A program made the translations under genes and the position numbers. DNA of 51,556 nucleotides from Tissierellia bacterium (lineage in GTDB: Bacteria > Bacillota > Clostridia > Tissierellales > Tepidimicrobiaceae). How positions within the stretch are numbered: position 1 is the first letter of the stretch; each line of letters opens with the position of its first letter. The notes under the pieces are model-generated. The model searched no databases. It was not told the DNA's origin and saw only the letters and a list, made by a program, of their open reading frames with translations. Location of the stretch: positions 1 through 51,556 of the forward strand of contig JAAYEM010000098.1 in assembly GCA_012728725.1 (NCBI GenBank), read 5' to 3'. Below, in pieces: positions 39,244 through 48,777 of the stretch.

Positions 39244-39450
39244 TTGTTTGGAATTATAGCTCCATTAAAGAGCAAATTCAATAATTTTACTCTGGCCTTG
39301 ATAATTCTAGCAGCTCTCTTTTCACTACTGATAGATGGGCCTAATTATAATAATGAGGGCTTCGGTAGGGAATACAGGTTTATTAGGATCCTTTCCTACT
39401 TATACATAAGCCTTGGAATAATACTATTTATATTAGTACAGATCATATAG
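39244..39450 (+). CDS. Small membrane protein preceding gerA (CLC_0170-like)
   Basis: A 68-residue protein with two hydrophobic segments (residues 15-32 and 50-67) separated by a polar loop (DGPNYNNEGFGREYRF). It resembles a small protein seen in clostridial sporulation loci (CLC_0170-like); the function is unknown. A GTG at 39235 lies on top of the ribosome binding site, so TTG 39244, 5 bp after GGGGGTGG, is preferred. It is 9 bp upstream of gerA, so it is probably the first gene of the germination operon. Confidence 0.65.
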   Translation: MFGIIAPLKSKFNNFTLALIILAALFSLLIDGPNYNNEGFGREYRFIRILSYLYISLGIILFILVQII

Positions 39451-39459
39451 GAGGATTAA

Positions 39460-40956
39460 ATGGGAGATTTAGTATCAAGGGATTTAAAGGAGAATATTGA
39501 AAAACTAAAATATATATTCAAGGATACAGGAGATATAATATTTAGGTCTATAGATATAGGAAGGGATTATAAGAGGGGGGCCTGCCTGGTCTATACCGAT
39601 GGTTTGGTAAATGCCCCTTCCATAAGTGAACATGTTATCCAAACCTTGTTTAGGTTGGATAAATGTGATGATTTTGATATAAGGTATATTAAATCCAATA
39701 TAATGGATCTTCTGGCCAGGGAAGCCATTGCCATACCAGAAGTAAAAGAGGAAGATGATTTAGATAAGATAGTAGATGCCATATTGTCTGGCCAGACAGC
39801 CTTGTTTATAGATGGGGCAGATAAGGTCTTGATACTAGAGACCAGGGGTTGGCCCAATAGGGGAGTAAATCAACCAGATGCAGAAACGGTAGTAAGAGGC
39901 CCCAGGGATGGTTTTACAGAGACCTTAAAGATCAATATGACCCTGATCCGCAGAAGGATAAAGGATCCAAAATTAAAAACGGTACTGACCACCGTTGGCA
40001 GGCGGTCTAAAACCGATGTGGCCATCATGTATATTGAGGACATTGTAAGCCCTGAAATACTGGAGGAAGTAAATAAGAGGTTAAACCAAATAGACATAGA
40101 TGCCATATTGGATAGTTCCATGCTGGAATTTTTAATTGAAGATAATTACCTATCCCCCTTTCCCCAGATAGAATCTACCGAAAGGCCTGATTCGGTGGCA
40201 GCTTCCCTCTATGAAGGAAGGGTAGGGATATTGGTGGACAACAGTCCCTTTGCCCTGGTGGTACCTGCCACAGTAGGAACCCTAACCCAATCTTCAGAGG
40301 ACTACTATAGCAGGTGGACTATTGTCTCCGTTGTAAGGTTTATAAGGCTGATATCCATATTTATATCCAGCCTGGCCCCGGCCCTATATATCGCCATAAC
40401 CTCCTTCCATCCTGGCATAATCCCTACTAGATTAAACTATTATCTAGAGGCCAGCAGGATAAATGTTCCCTTTCCAGCGGTGGTAGAGGCCTTTTTAATG
40501 GAGGTAACCCTGGAACTATTAAGGGAGTCTGGGTCCAGAATAGCAGGGCCTATAGGCACTACCATAGGGATAGTAGGAGGCCTCATAATAGGCCAGGCAG
40601 CAGTGGAGGCAGGCATAGTAAGCCCCCTTATGATAATAGTTGTAGCCATAACCACCATAGCCACCTTTTCAATACCTAAATATGAGTGGGCTTCAGGCTT
40701 TAGGTTCATCAGATTTATATTTATGATACTAGCCTCCATACTAGGCCTATATGGGATTATGCTGGGGGCTGCTGTTACATTGACCCACCTTTCTAGAATG
40801 GAGAGCTTTGGGATCCCCTTTACTGCCCCCTATTCTGGTCTGGGGATTAAAGAAGGGGATTTAAAGGATACCTTGGTAAAGGCCCCTATTCAAAAATTTG
40901 AATATAGGCCCGCGTTTACGTTTCCTAGAAATAGAAGAAGAATGAGGAAAAGGTGA
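39460..40956 (+). CDS. Spore germinant receptor subunit A (GerA family)
   Basis: A 498-residue inner spore membrane protein. The soluble N-terminal region (1-270) has the GerA signature (NRGVNQPDAETVVRGPRDGFTETLKINM). The C-terminal half has four or five membrane segments (PALYIAITSFHPGIIPTRL is a conserved loop). It acts with B and C subunits to sense small-molecule germinants; the ligand cannot be deduced. It is the first of a complete A-B-C set, spaced by 4 bp from gerB. Confidence 0.94.
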   Translation: MGDLVSRDLKENIEKLKYIFKDTGDIIFRSIDIGRDYKRGACLVYTDGLVNAPSISEHVIQTLFRLDKCDDFDIRYIKSNIMDLLAREAIAIPEVKEEDDLDKIVDAILSGQTALFIDGADKVLILETRGWPNRGVNQPDAETVVRGPRDGFTETLKINMTLIRRRIKDPKLKTVLTTVGRRSKTDVAIMYIEDIVSPEILEEVNKRLNQIDIDAILDSSMLEFLIEDNYLSPFPQIESTERPDSVAASLYEGRVGILVDNSPFALVVPATVGTLTQSSEDYYSRWTIVSVVRFIRLISIFISSLAPALYIAITSFHPGIIPTRLNYYLEASRINVPFPAVVEAFLMEVTLELLRESGSRIAGPIGTTIGIVGGLIIGQAAVEAGIVSPLMIIVVAITTIATFSIPKYEWASGFRFIRFIFMILASILGLYGIMLGAAVTLTHLSRMESFGIPFTAPYSGLGIKEGDLKDTLVKAPIQKFEYRPAFTFPRNRRRMRKR

Positions 40957-40960
40957 GAAG

Positions 40961-42055
40961 ATGCAAGGGAAAAACAAGATTTCTAACAGGCAAATAAAAG
41001 CACTACTTGTCACTACCATTGTTGGTGTAGGGGTATTGTCTCTACCCAGCGATGTGGCAATAGTGCTTAATAATGGAGGTTGGATAGGCATACTACTGGG
41101 AGGCCTTATTAGCATCCCCTTTATAATGGTCATCAATAAATTGTTTAGTATAGATCCGGGAAAATCCTTCTTCCAGATCAGCTACCAGGTGGTAGGAAGG
41201 GCAGTGACCAAGGTCTTTTTGTTTATTATCTTTTCCTATTTTATAATGGTATTGGCCTATACTGTTAGGTTATTTTCAGAGGTTATTAAGACCTACCTAT
41301 TGGAAAACACTCCAACGGAGGTAATAATATTGACCATGCTCCTGGCGACAGCCTATATAGCTAGATCAAAGATAGAGGTGCTGGCAAGATTTGCTGTGAT
41401 GATATACCCTATTATAGTAGGGTTTGTAATATTTTTACTGGTGGTCAACTTACCCAACAATGATTTTACCAATATACTTCCCCTTTTTGATATAGACTAC
41501 AAACTAATACCTAGGGCAGTCTATGCTTCCTTTTTTTCCTATGCAGGATATGAAATACTATTATTTGCCCAGCATATTTCAGAAGATGAAAGTAGGAGCT
41601 TAAAATATAGTGTAGGCAGCATGTTCATGGTGATTGGAATCTATTTAGTAATATTCTTTATAACCCTATCCCGGAATGGGATCCATCAATTGAAGAGGGA
41701 AATATGGCCCACCATAGCCGTTATAAAGGAAATAGATCTGCCTGGATATTTTTTGGAGAATTTAGACGGGGTGGTAATGGCCGTATGGGTACTGGTGGTG
41801 TACGCTACTGTAGGTCCCTTCTTTTATGCTTGTGGGGTGACTATAGCAGAGATATTTGGCTTCAATAGCCATAAATTGTTCATCCCCTTTCTTATACCCC
41901 TTATATACATAATTGCCCTAATACCTGACAATCTGGTTACTGTCAATGAGATTTTAGGAAGTATTGGCAACTACCTCAATGTAGCAGCAGTAGTCATAGT
42001 ACCCATCATAATTCTTATAGCCGCCTATGTGAGGAAGGGGAGGGAGAAGGTATGA
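40961..42055 (+). CDS. Spore germinant receptor subunit B (GerB permease)
   Basis: A 364-residue amino-acid-permease-like protein (APC fold) with ten hydrophobic segments. The N-terminal ISNRQIKALLVTTIVGVGVLSLPSD is typical of the endospore germination permease family. It binds the germinant in the receptor complex. It overlaps gerC by 4 bp (ATGA). Confidence 0.94.
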   Translation: MQGKNKISNRQIKALLVTTIVGVGVLSLPSDVAIVLNNGGWIGILLGGLISIPFIMVINKLFSIDPGKSFFQISYQVVGRAVTKVFLFIIFSYFIMVLAYTVRLFSEVIKTYLLENTPTEVIILTMLLATAYIARSKIEVLARFAVMIYPIIVGFVIFLLVVNLPNNDFTNILPLFDIDYKLIPRAVYASFFSYAGYEILLFAQHISEDESRSLKYSVGSMFMVIGIYLVIFFITLSRNGIHQLKREIWPTIAVIKEIDLPGYFLENLDGVVMAVWVLVVYATVGPFFYACGVTIAEIFGFNSHKLFIPFLIPLIYIIALIPDNLVTVNEILGSIGNYLNVAAVVIVPIIILIAAYVRKGREKV

Positions 42056-43170
42056 AAAGATGCCTATTATTTATATTGCTTATATCCCTTTTATTTCTGT
42101 CAGGATGCTGGGACAAGGTGGAGATTGATCAGAGGATATTCGTATCCAGCATAGGGGTGGATGCAAATGAGGATGGGCATATGAATAAATTCAATATTAT
42201 ATATGAATATCCCAATATAAATGCCATTGGCAAAGGGGCTACTGAAGATGAAAAGATCTTTATACTAGAGACTCCCGCCAGCAGCATATTCCAAGCTGCC
42301 AGAGAGCTTAGCACCCGGGTTCCCTTTCCCTTCTATTTTAAGCATGTAAAGGTGTTGGTATTAGGCCATGAAGTATTACATGATGAAAAGGCCTTTAGGG
42401 AAATTATAGATGAATTGAATAGGGATACTAAAATAAATAAAAGGCTGCAGATTTTGGTAGCCGAAGGCAAGGCTAGGGATATTATAGATGTAAATGTAAT
42501 CCGGGAGCAAACCACCGATAGGGACCTGTATTCTATGGTACAGGATGATAGATCCTCCAGCAGGTACACATTCCAAACCCTGGCCGGTTTAATTTCAGAC
42601 TTCGACTTTTCCGGTGTCACCATTACCCCCCGGGTAATTATTAAAAACGACAGGTATATAGTTTCCGGGGGCTGCCTTTTGAAGAACTATAAACATTTAG
42701 CCTGGATAGATGAAAAAGAAAACAGGGCCATAAGTGCAATAAATGGGGATATAATAAATGAAACCATAGATGCCATATATGATGATAATTTAATATCCTA
42801 TACTGTAACCAATATTAAATCCAGAAAAAAAGTCCAGGTAGACGATCAAATAGATGTCCATATATTCGTTAGGCTGGAAGGCTATCTACAGGGATATATA
42901 ATGGGTGCAGAAAAACCTGCCTATGACAGCCAGGTATTAAAGGAAATGGAAAAGGCCATAGAGAAAAGTGTTAAAAGGGAAATTGAAAGAACCATAAAAA
43001 AGCTACAAAAGGAATACAATGCAGATGTAATAGGGGTTGGGGAGCATATTAGCAAATTCCAACCTAAAAAATGGCGGGAATTAAAGGATAAATGGGATGA
43101 ACTATTTCCAGATATAAACATACAAGTATCTGTAGATGTGAAGATAAGAAGAACAGGCCTTACAAGATGA
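42052..43170 (+). CDS. Spore germinant receptor subunit C (Ger(x)C lipoprotein)
   Basis: A 372-residue lipoprotein. The signal peptide CLLFILLISLLFLSGC ends in the lipobox LSGC, followed by WDKVEIDQRIFVSSIGVD, typical of Ger(x)C proteins. The C-terminal domain carries KSVKREIERTIKKLQKEYNADVIGVG. It is anchored to the outer face of the inner spore membrane by diacylglycerol. It is translationally coupled to gerB. Confidence 0.94.
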   Translation: MKRCLLFILLISLLFLSGCWDKVEIDQRIFVSSIGVDANEDGHMNKFNIIYEYPNINAIGKGATEDEKIFILETPASSIFQAARELSTRVPFPFYFKHVKVLVLGHEVLHDEKAFREIIDELNRDTKINKRLQILVAEGKARDIIDVNVIREQTTDRDLYSMVQDDRSSSRYTFQTLAGLISDFDFSGVTITPRVIIKNDRYIVSGGCLLKNYKHLAWIDEKENRAISAINGDIINETIDAIYDDNLISYTVTNIKSRKKVQVDDQIDVHIFVRLEGYLQGYIMGAEKPAYDSQVLKEMEKAIEKSVKREIERTIKKLQKEYNADVIGVGEHISKFQPKKWRELKDKWDELFPDINIQVSVDVKIRRTGLTR

Positions 43171-43234
43171 GAATTGTAATTCCAATTCCCCTCACCATTT
43201 ACAATTAAAAAATTTTCCTTAGTTAAATGATCTT

Positions 43235-43262
43235 GTATAAAAAAACTATTATTGGAAATAAT
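43235..43262 (+). promoter_or_regulatory. Sigma-F promoter of spoIIR
   Basis: GTATA (43235-43239), 14 bp, GGAAATAAT (43254-43262) matches the sigma-F pattern GGnnAnAnT completely. spoIIR is a sigma-F gene in B. subtilis. Confidence 0.65.
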
Positions 43263-43295
43263 TAATAGTGAATACAGAGCCTAGGAGGAAGAGTG

Positions 43296-43949
43296 ATGAA
43301 ACATAAAAAATTGATTCTCTTTATGGCCTTATTGATCATTACTACCATATACATAGTTCATCCCTATATGAATTATAAAGAAGCCTATGTAAATAGCTGC
43401 AAAGATGATATAATCCGCTTCCATATAAAGGCTAATAGCGATGAAGAAAAGGACCAGGAACTGAAGCTAAAGATCAGGGATGAGATATTAGAAAGAGTTG
43501 GAAATCAGTTTGAAAATACCACTTCTCCAGATGAGACCAGGAAGTTAATAAAAGACAATCTATATAATATAAAAAGGATTGCCGAAGAGGTTATCCAAAG
43601 GGAAGGGAAGGATTACCCAGTTCAAGTATCCTTAGGAAGGAAGAATTTCCCTACTAGAAAATATGGGGATATTACCTTTCCATCTGGAGAATATGAAACT
43701 TTACAGGTTACTATAGGAGAAGGTAAGGGTAAAAATTGGTGGTGTGTTATGTTTCCTCCTTTATGTTTTGTAGATATTACCCATGGCAATGCCATACATG
43801 CAGAAGAAGATTTAAAAGAGCTTTTAACAGAAGAAGAGGTAGACCTTCTCCTATCCAGTAAAGAACCTCCCATAATAATAAAATCTAAAATACTGGAAGT
43901 ACTGGAAAGGACTAAAACCTACCTAGCCAGACGCTTAGCACAAAGGTAA
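43296..43949 (+). CDS. spoIIR: Stage II sporulation protein R
   Basis: A 217-residue secreted signalling protein. An N-terminal hydrophobic segment (LILFMALLIITTIYIV) exports it from the forespore. IIRFHIKANSDEEKDQELKLKIRD and NWWCVMFPPLCFVD are the SpoIIR signatures. It triggers SpoIIGA to process pro-sigma-E in the mother cell. GTG 43293 is in frame, but ATG 43296 after AGGAGGAAGAGTG is the likely start. Confidence 0.95.
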   Translation: MKHKKLILFMALLIITTIYIVHPYMNYKEAYVNSCKDDIIRFHIKANSDEEKDQELKLKIRDEILERVGNQFENTTSPDETRKLIKDNLYNIKRIAEEVIQREGKDYPVQVSLGRKNFPTRKYGDITFPSGEYETLQVTIGEGKGKNWWCVMFPPLCFVDITHGNAIHAEEDLKELLTEEEVDLLLSSKEPPIIIKSKILEVLERTKTYLARRLAQR

Positions 43950-43952
43950 GGA

Positions 43953-43982
43953 AAAAATTGCTGCCTTAGGCAGCAATTTTTT
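43953..43982 (+). terminator. Rho-independent terminator of spoIIR
   Basis: AAAAAATTGCTGCC, loop TTA, GGCAGCAATTTTTT: a perfect 14-bp stem. Confidence 0.93.
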
Positions 43983-44185
43983 CATTGTCAATATTTCCCC
44001 AATATGGTATATAGTATATTAAATAGTTTATACATATATTGTTTAGGGTATTATCAAAACAAAGGAGAAACAAGTAAATCCACATGAATATGTGGAAGAA
44101 GCCTTCAAGAGGGGACCTATTCAGGGGACAAATTCTTTAAATTATCAGAATCATCAATATATTATCACTTGTAAGGGGGTACAGT

Positions 44186-45145
44186 ATGTTTAAAACCTAT
44201 ATAGTTACAGATGATATGGATCCAAAGATAGCTGAATATGTGCTAGGGGACTATTCCCAGGTAACATTTATACCATCTCCTACAGAGGAGGATATTATCA
44301 AAAACTGTAAGGATGCAGATGCCCTAATCAGCCTTTATGAGCCTATAGGGGCTAAGGTTATGGATAATTTACCAGATCTTAAGCTAATATCCCTCCTATC
44401 CATAGGCTTTGATACCATAGATATAGATTATGCCAGGAAGAAGAATATATATGTATCCAATAATCCCAACTATTGTATAGAGGAGGTAGCTGACCATACA
44501 GTAGCCTTCATACTTGCCTTGAATAGGAGGTTATTTGAATACAACAGGGCGGTAAAGGAGGAAAAGATCTGGCAGTACCATAATATAAAGGGCAATATCC
44601 ATAGGTTGTCTAAGCAAACATTAGGCCTGGCAGGCTTTGGGAAAATTGCCCAAAATGTAGCCAAAAGGATGAAGGCCTTTGGATGTGAAATATTGGCCTA
44701 TGACCCATACATAGATAAAGAGGTTGGAGAAAGATATGGAGTAAGGATGGTATCCCTAGATGAACTTTTGGAAAATAGCCATATAATATCCCTTCACATG
44801 CCTTTAAACGACAGTACCAAAAACTTTTTCAATAGGGATATATTTGCAAAGATGAAAAAGAGCCCCATATTTATCAACTGTGCCAGGGGAGGGGTAGTGG
44901 ATGAAGAAGCCCTACTAGAAGCCCTGGATAAGGGCTGGGTATCAGCAGCAGGCTTAGATGTACTGTCCACAGAAGAACCGGACCTGGAAAATTGTGAATT
45001 TGTAAAAAGGGATAATGTAATATTAACTCCCCATGCAGCCTTTTACTCAGTAGAATCCAATGAAGAAGCCCAGATCCTTGCAGCAAAACATGTGGAATAC
45101 TTTATAAAGGGTCAATTGGAAAAAATACCTTTAATAGTTAAATAG
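44186..45145 (+). CDS. D-2-hydroxyacid dehydrogenase family protein (CtBP-like)
   Basis: A 319-residue NAD-dependent oxidoreductase. The N-terminal catalytic lobe has LISLLSIGFDTIDIDYA. The nucleotide motif is GLAGFGKIAQNVAKRM with acidic D in LAYDPYID. NCARGGVVDEEAL contains the substrate Arg, and TPHAAFYS the catalytic His. It resembles the C-terminal-binding-protein subgroup. The aminotransferase starts within 20 bp downstream; together they could turn an amino acid into a 2-oxoacid and then a 2-hydroxyacid. The substrate is unknown. ATG 44186 follows AAGGGGGT. Confidence 0.87.
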   Translation: MFKTYIVTDDMDPKIAEYVLGDYSQVTFIPSPTEEDIIKNCKDADALISLYEPIGAKVMDNLPDLKLISLLSIGFDTIDIDYARKKNIYVSNNPNYCIEEVADHTVAFILALNRRLFEYNRAVKEEKIWQYHNIKGNIHRLSKQTLGLAGFGKIAQNVAKRMKAFGCEILAYDPYIDKEVGERYGVRMVSLDELLENSHIISLHMPLNDSTKNFFNRDIFAKMKKSPIFINCARGGVVDEEALLEALDKGWVSAAGLDVLSTEEPDLENCEFVKRDNVILTPHAAFYSVESNEEAQILAAKHVEYFIKGQLEKIPLIVK

Positions 45146-45163
45146 AAAGGAATGATTGCCATT

Positions 45164-46324
45164 ATGAAACATAAATATTTAGCTAAGAGATATTGGGAAG
45201 TAAAACTTCCACCTTTAAGCAAGACCAATGAAATGGCTAAAAGGTACCCTGACGTTATAGATTTAAGTGTAGGGGATCCAGATTACCCTGTAGATAAAAA
45301 GGTAATAGATGACATGTATAAGGATGCCCTGGCAGGCCATACCAAATATACCGCTTTTTTGGGAGATGAAGAGTTTAGGGAAGAGATATGCAAGTGGTAT
45401 AGGGATGATTTTGGATGTAATTATGGAATAGAAAATGTAATGGTTACCGCCGGGGGAACCCACGCCATGTACCTGGTCATGGAGAGCATATTGGATGAAG
45501 GGGATGAGATAATAGTAATCTCTCCTTACTACACCTATTATGAACCCCAAATCCTCTTACCCAGAGGAAGGGTAGTTGTATACGATACCCTAGCAGAGGA
45601 CAATTTTGAAATAGATTTGGAAAGATTTGAAAAGAAGATATCCTCCAGGACCAAGGCGGTAATAGTAAATTCCCCCAACAATCCAACGGGAAGGGTATAT
45701 AAAGAAGAAACCATAAAGGGACTTATAGAATTAGCTAATAAGTACGATTTTCTAATCATTGCTGATGATATATACAGGACCTTTAACTACACTGACCGCC
45801 AAAAGCCCATATGTGCATTTGACCCTGACAATCCTAGAATTTTAACGGTATACAGCTTTTCCAAGGATTTTGCCATGACTGGATTTAGGCTGGGCTATAT
45901 AATCGGGGAAAAGAGCATAATAGAATGTATAAGGAATGTAAATGAAGCAGTAAACTTTACCATCAATGCCATGGCCCAAAGGGCAGGCATATACGCCATA
46001 AGAAGGAGAAAAGAGATTCAAAAGGAAATACATGAAGAATACAGAAAAAGGGTATTCTATGCCTACGAAAGGATACAAAATTTCAAGAATATAAAATGCA
46101 GCAAACCTGAAGGAACCTTCTACCTATTTGCAGATATAAGGGATACAGGCTTAAGCTCTGAGGAAATATGGGAAAAGATACTAGATGATGCCCATGTACT
46201 GGTACTACCTGGAATTGGATTTGGCCAGGCAGGAGAAGGCTACATCAGGATTGCTTGTACTTCAGATGTTGAAGTCCTAAAAGAGGCCTTTGACAGGATG
46301 GAGGGGGTGGATATATTTAAATAA
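45164..46324 (+). CDS. Class I/II pyridoxal-phosphate aminotransferase
   Basis: A 386-residue fold-type I aminotransferase. DLSVGDPDYPVDKKVID near the start, TAGGTHAMYLV for cofactor phosphate, NSPNNPTGRVY, DDIYRTF and VYSFSKDFAMTGFRLGY with the Schiff-base Lys are all present. The closest general type is the aspartate/aromatic aminotransferase group. ATG 45152 lies directly on the AAAGGA site, so ATG 45164 is more likely, though its spacing is long. It is linked to the dehydrogenase upstream. Confidence 0.88.
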   Translation: MKHKYLAKRYWEVKLPPLSKTNEMAKRYPDVIDLSVGDPDYPVDKKVIDDMYKDALAGHTKYTAFLGDEEFREEICKWYRDDFGCNYGIENVMVTAGGTHAMYLVMESILDEGDEIIVISPYYTYYEPQILLPRGRVVVYDTLAEDNFEIDLERFEKKISSRTKAVIVNSPNNPTGRVYKEETIKGLIELANKYDFLIIADDIYRTFNYTDRQKPICAFDPDNPRILTVYSFSKDFAMTGFRLGYIIGEKSIIECIRNVNEAVNFTINAMAQRAGIYAIRRRKEIQKEIHEEYRKRVFYAYERIQNFKNIKCSKPEGTFYLFADIRDTGLSSEEIWEKILDDAHVLVLPGIGFGQAGEGYIRIACTSDVEVLKEAFDRMEGVDIFK

Positions 46325-46391
46325 TATAGAATTAAGGATAACCAGCAACTTAAGTAATCTAAATTCCAAAAAGGGGTAAAGGAGGTCAAAT

Positions 46392-47816
46392 ATGCAAGCT
46401 ATTGATGTCATCATCCTGGCTCTCTATATGATAGGGCTAATTGTGATTGGTATAATTGCAAAGGGTAGGATTGAAACATTAGATGACTTCATACTTGGTG
46501 GCAGAAGGTTTAATTTAATTGCCTTGACAGGGACTATACTGGCTACTATGATAGGCTCTGGAATGACCATAGGAGCCGTAGGAAACGCCTACCAGCATGG
46601 GGCTGGGGGAACAGTATTTTGGATGTATACAGGTTTTGCCATAGGACTTTTAGTGTTTGCTTTTATGACAGATAGGATTAGGGAGACTGGCAAAAGATCC
46701 ATGGGGGAGGTTATTGCTTCAAGTTATGGCCAGACATCCCACCTGGTGGCCTCATTGGTTATTATAGGCTATGCCATAGCCATTGTAGCCATAAACATAG
46801 CTGGTATGAGAACCATAATTATCAATGTATTTGGAGATAGTTTAAGGCTGTCAATACCCATGGTTACGGTGTTAGCCACCTTTGTAGCAATACTATATAC
46901 CTCCTTTGGAGGATTTTATGCAGTAGTGTGGACTGATACAGTTCAATTCTTGATAATGGTACTAGGGGTAATAATACTTGGACCCCTTTTGGGCCTTACC
47001 AAGGCAGGGGGATTTGCTTCCCTGGTAAATACCTATGAAGCCATGGGCTCTTCCATCACCAACCCATTCATAAATGGAATAAGTGCTGGTTCCGTAGGAT
47101 TCTTCCTGGCATATTTTCTCACCGTTCCAGCAGATCCTACCATGCCCCAAAGGGCCTTGGCAGGGAAGGATGATGCTACCGTTAGGAATTCCTTCCTCCT
47201 ATCAGGGGTTATTGGATTTATATTTGGTTTCTGCCTACTGGTAATAGGAGCTTCTGCCAGGGTATTGATACCTAATCTGGAGCATGTAGAATCAGCCCTC
47301 TTCCAATTTATCCTAGGATACTATCCACCTGTAATAAAGGGGCTTGCCATAGCAGCCATTGCAGCGGCAGTCATGTCTTCCTTCGACTCCTTCCTGATCC
47401 TGGCAACCACCCATATAGTATATGACCTAGGCCAGGCTCTAGGTAGAAAGGCGGATGAGGATACCTTAAAGAAGGTACTCCCCTATGCCACAGTAATTAT
47501 CGGAATAATGGGATTATTAATAGCATTATTTATCCAATCCCTATTCTACTACCTATACATGCTCTTCTCAATAGTAGGTTCTGCACTAGTTCCCGCCTTT
47601 ATAGGAGCAATATACTTTAAGGATAAGACCACCAGCATAGCTGCCAATGCCAGCATAATTGTAGGAACTCTGGTGCCAGCTGTATTATACCTAACAGTAG
47701 GCTACGATGTATTCTTAGGAGACCCAGTATTCCTAGGGATCATATCTTCAACCCTAACACTCATTGTAGTATCCATGTTTACCAATAAAAAGAAGGAAAA
47801 ACAATTAGTTGAATAA
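46392..47816 (+). CDS. Sodium:solute symporter (SSS family)
   Basis: A 474-residue transporter with about 13 membrane helices. TLDDFILGGRRFN after helix 1, GSGMTIGAVGNAYQHG, TSFGGFYAVVWTDTVQF and AAVMSSFDSFLI are the SSS signatures, including sodium-site residues. Solutes of this family include amino acids, sugars and organic acids; the surrounding genes suggest an amino acid or related compound. GGAGG precedes ATG 46392. Confidence 0.9.
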   Translation: MQAIDVIILALYMIGLIVIGIIAKGRIETLDDFILGGRRFNLIALTGTILATMIGSGMTIGAVGNAYQHGAGGTVFWMYTGFAIGLLVFAFMTDRIRETGKRSMGEVIASSYGQTSHLVASLVIIGYAIAIVAINIAGMRTIIINVFGDSLRLSIPMVTVLATFVAILYTSFGGFYAVVWTDTVQFLIMVLGVIILGPLLGLTKAGGFASLVNTYEAMGSSITNPFINGISAGSVGFFLAYFLTVPADPTMPQRALAGKDDATVRNSFLLSGVIGFIFGFCLLVIGASARVLIPNLEHVESALFQFILGYYPPVIKGLAIAAIAAAVMSSFDSFLILATTHIVYDLGQALGRKADEDTLKKVLPYATVIIGIMGLLIALFIQSLFYYLYMLFSIVGSALVPAFIGAIYFKDKTTSIAANASIIVGTLVPAVLYLTVGYDVFLGDPVFLGIISSTLTLIVVSMFTNKKKEKQLVE

Positions 47817-47856
47817 TAAATGGGCAAAGGGTCTTCCCTTTGTCCATTTATTTTTG
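47817..47856 (+). terminator. Terminator after the SSS symporter
   Basis: AAATGGGCAAAGGG, loop TCTT, CCCTTTGTCCATTT, then a T-rich tail. Confidence 0.85.
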
Positions 47857-47882
47857 AATTTATCTTTTTTTATTCCCGCTTT

Positions 47883-47900
47883 TTGTATACAATATATATA
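47883..47900 (+). promoter_or_regulatory. GntR operator before gntR
   Basis: TTGTATACAATATATATA contains the palindrome TTGTATACAA, 28 bp before the start. The same sequence lies at 51025-51042 before the permease gene, suggesting autoregulation and a local regulon. Confidence 0.55.
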
Positions 47901-47928
47901 AAGCATAAATTATTATGAGGTGATTATT

Positions 47929-48576
47929 TTGTATAACTATATGAGTTTAAAGGACCATGTTTATGAATACATTTCAAAAGGGATACAAAAGGGCACCTTG
48001 AAATCCAATGATAAATTGAATGAGCAGGAAATAAGCAGGGAGCTTAATATAAGCAGGACGCCCGTTAGGGAGGCCTTAATACAGTTGGCAGCGGAAGGCC
48101 TTTTGATATCTGAACCTAGGAAGGGTTTTAGGGTTAAGCCCCTTACCTTAAAGGAAGCCAAGGATTTGTATCAAATTGTTGGCCATTTAGAAGCCATGGC
48201 AGCAGTACTGGCCTTGGACCAGATTAGCCCTGAGGACATATCCCGTATGGAAAGGTTAAAAGGGGATATGGATGAAGCCATAAATGCCCATGTCTTCGAT
48301 AAATACTATAAATTACAGGTTGAATTCCATAATATATACTTAAGCAAATGCGGCAATGATGAATTGATCAATATATTAAAGCTTCTAAAGAAGAGATTTA
48401 TCAGACAAGGTTATTCAGGCAGGGACCCTGAAGGATTAAGTGAAATATTTAAGGAAACCAATAGGCAGCATGGTGAGATGATTGAATTATTTAAGAAAAA
48501 GGACTCAGCCCAATTGGAAAAATACATAAAGGAGGTCCACTGGGATATCAAATATGCTGCCCTAGATGTAGTATAA
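47929..48576 (+). CDS. GntR family regulator, FadR subfamily
   Basis: A 215-residue repressor. Residues 5-70 are the winged helix (LKDHVYEYISKGIQKGTL, ISRELNISRTPVREALIQLAAEGLL). Residues 80-215 are an all-helical FCD ligand-binding domain with metal-ligand candidates D and H (EFHNIYL, NRQHGEMIELF). TGAGGTGATT makes TTG 47929 the start. It probably senses a metabolite of the neighbouring catabolic genes and binds the TTGTATACAA palindromes. Confidence 0.9.
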   Translation: MYNYMSLKDHVYEYISKGIQKGTLKSNDKLNEQEISRELNISRTPVREALIQLAAEGLLISEPRKGFRVKPLTLKEAKDLYQIVGHLEAMAAVLALDQISPEDISRMERLKGDMDEAINAHVFDKYYKLQVEFHNIYLSKCGNDELINILKLLKKRFIRQGYSGRDPEGLSEIFKETNRQHGEMIELFKKKDSAQLEKYIKEVHWDIKYAALDVV

Positions 48577-48655
48577 TATCCATATATTTTTATTATATAT
48601 TTGTCCTTCCATTTTGCTCTAAATTTTCCAGTATATTTCCCATTCTCCCTTTCTT

Positions 48656-48689
48656 AAGCCCATACATATATTTTAATTGGGCTTTTTTT
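48656..48689 (+). terminator. Terminator after gntR
   Basis: AAGCCCA and TGGGCTT pair around a 15-nt A/T loop, followed by a T run. Confidence 0.75.
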
Positions 48690-48730
48690 GTACAATTTAA
48701 TGGGAAAACTATTGATTTTTTTTAAAGAAT

Positions 48731-48756
48731 AATGTATATTGTATATAGTATACATT
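48731..48756 (+). promoter_or_regulatory. GntR-like operator before the dimethylargininase-like gene
   Basis: AATGTATA (48731-48738) and TATACATT (48749-48756) are perfect inverted repeats around TTGTATATAG, a variant of the TTGTATACAA motif. Confidence 0.45.
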
Positions 48757-48777
48757 ATATAACTAGGGGGTTTTGAA

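Noticed and set aside
44045-44173. Open stretch encoding EKQVNPHEYVEEAFKRGPIQ and more, before the 2-hydroxyacid dehydrogenase gene
   Set aside because: It has no start codon at a usable distance from AAAGGAG and I recognise no family; it may be a gene remnant but the support is too weak.
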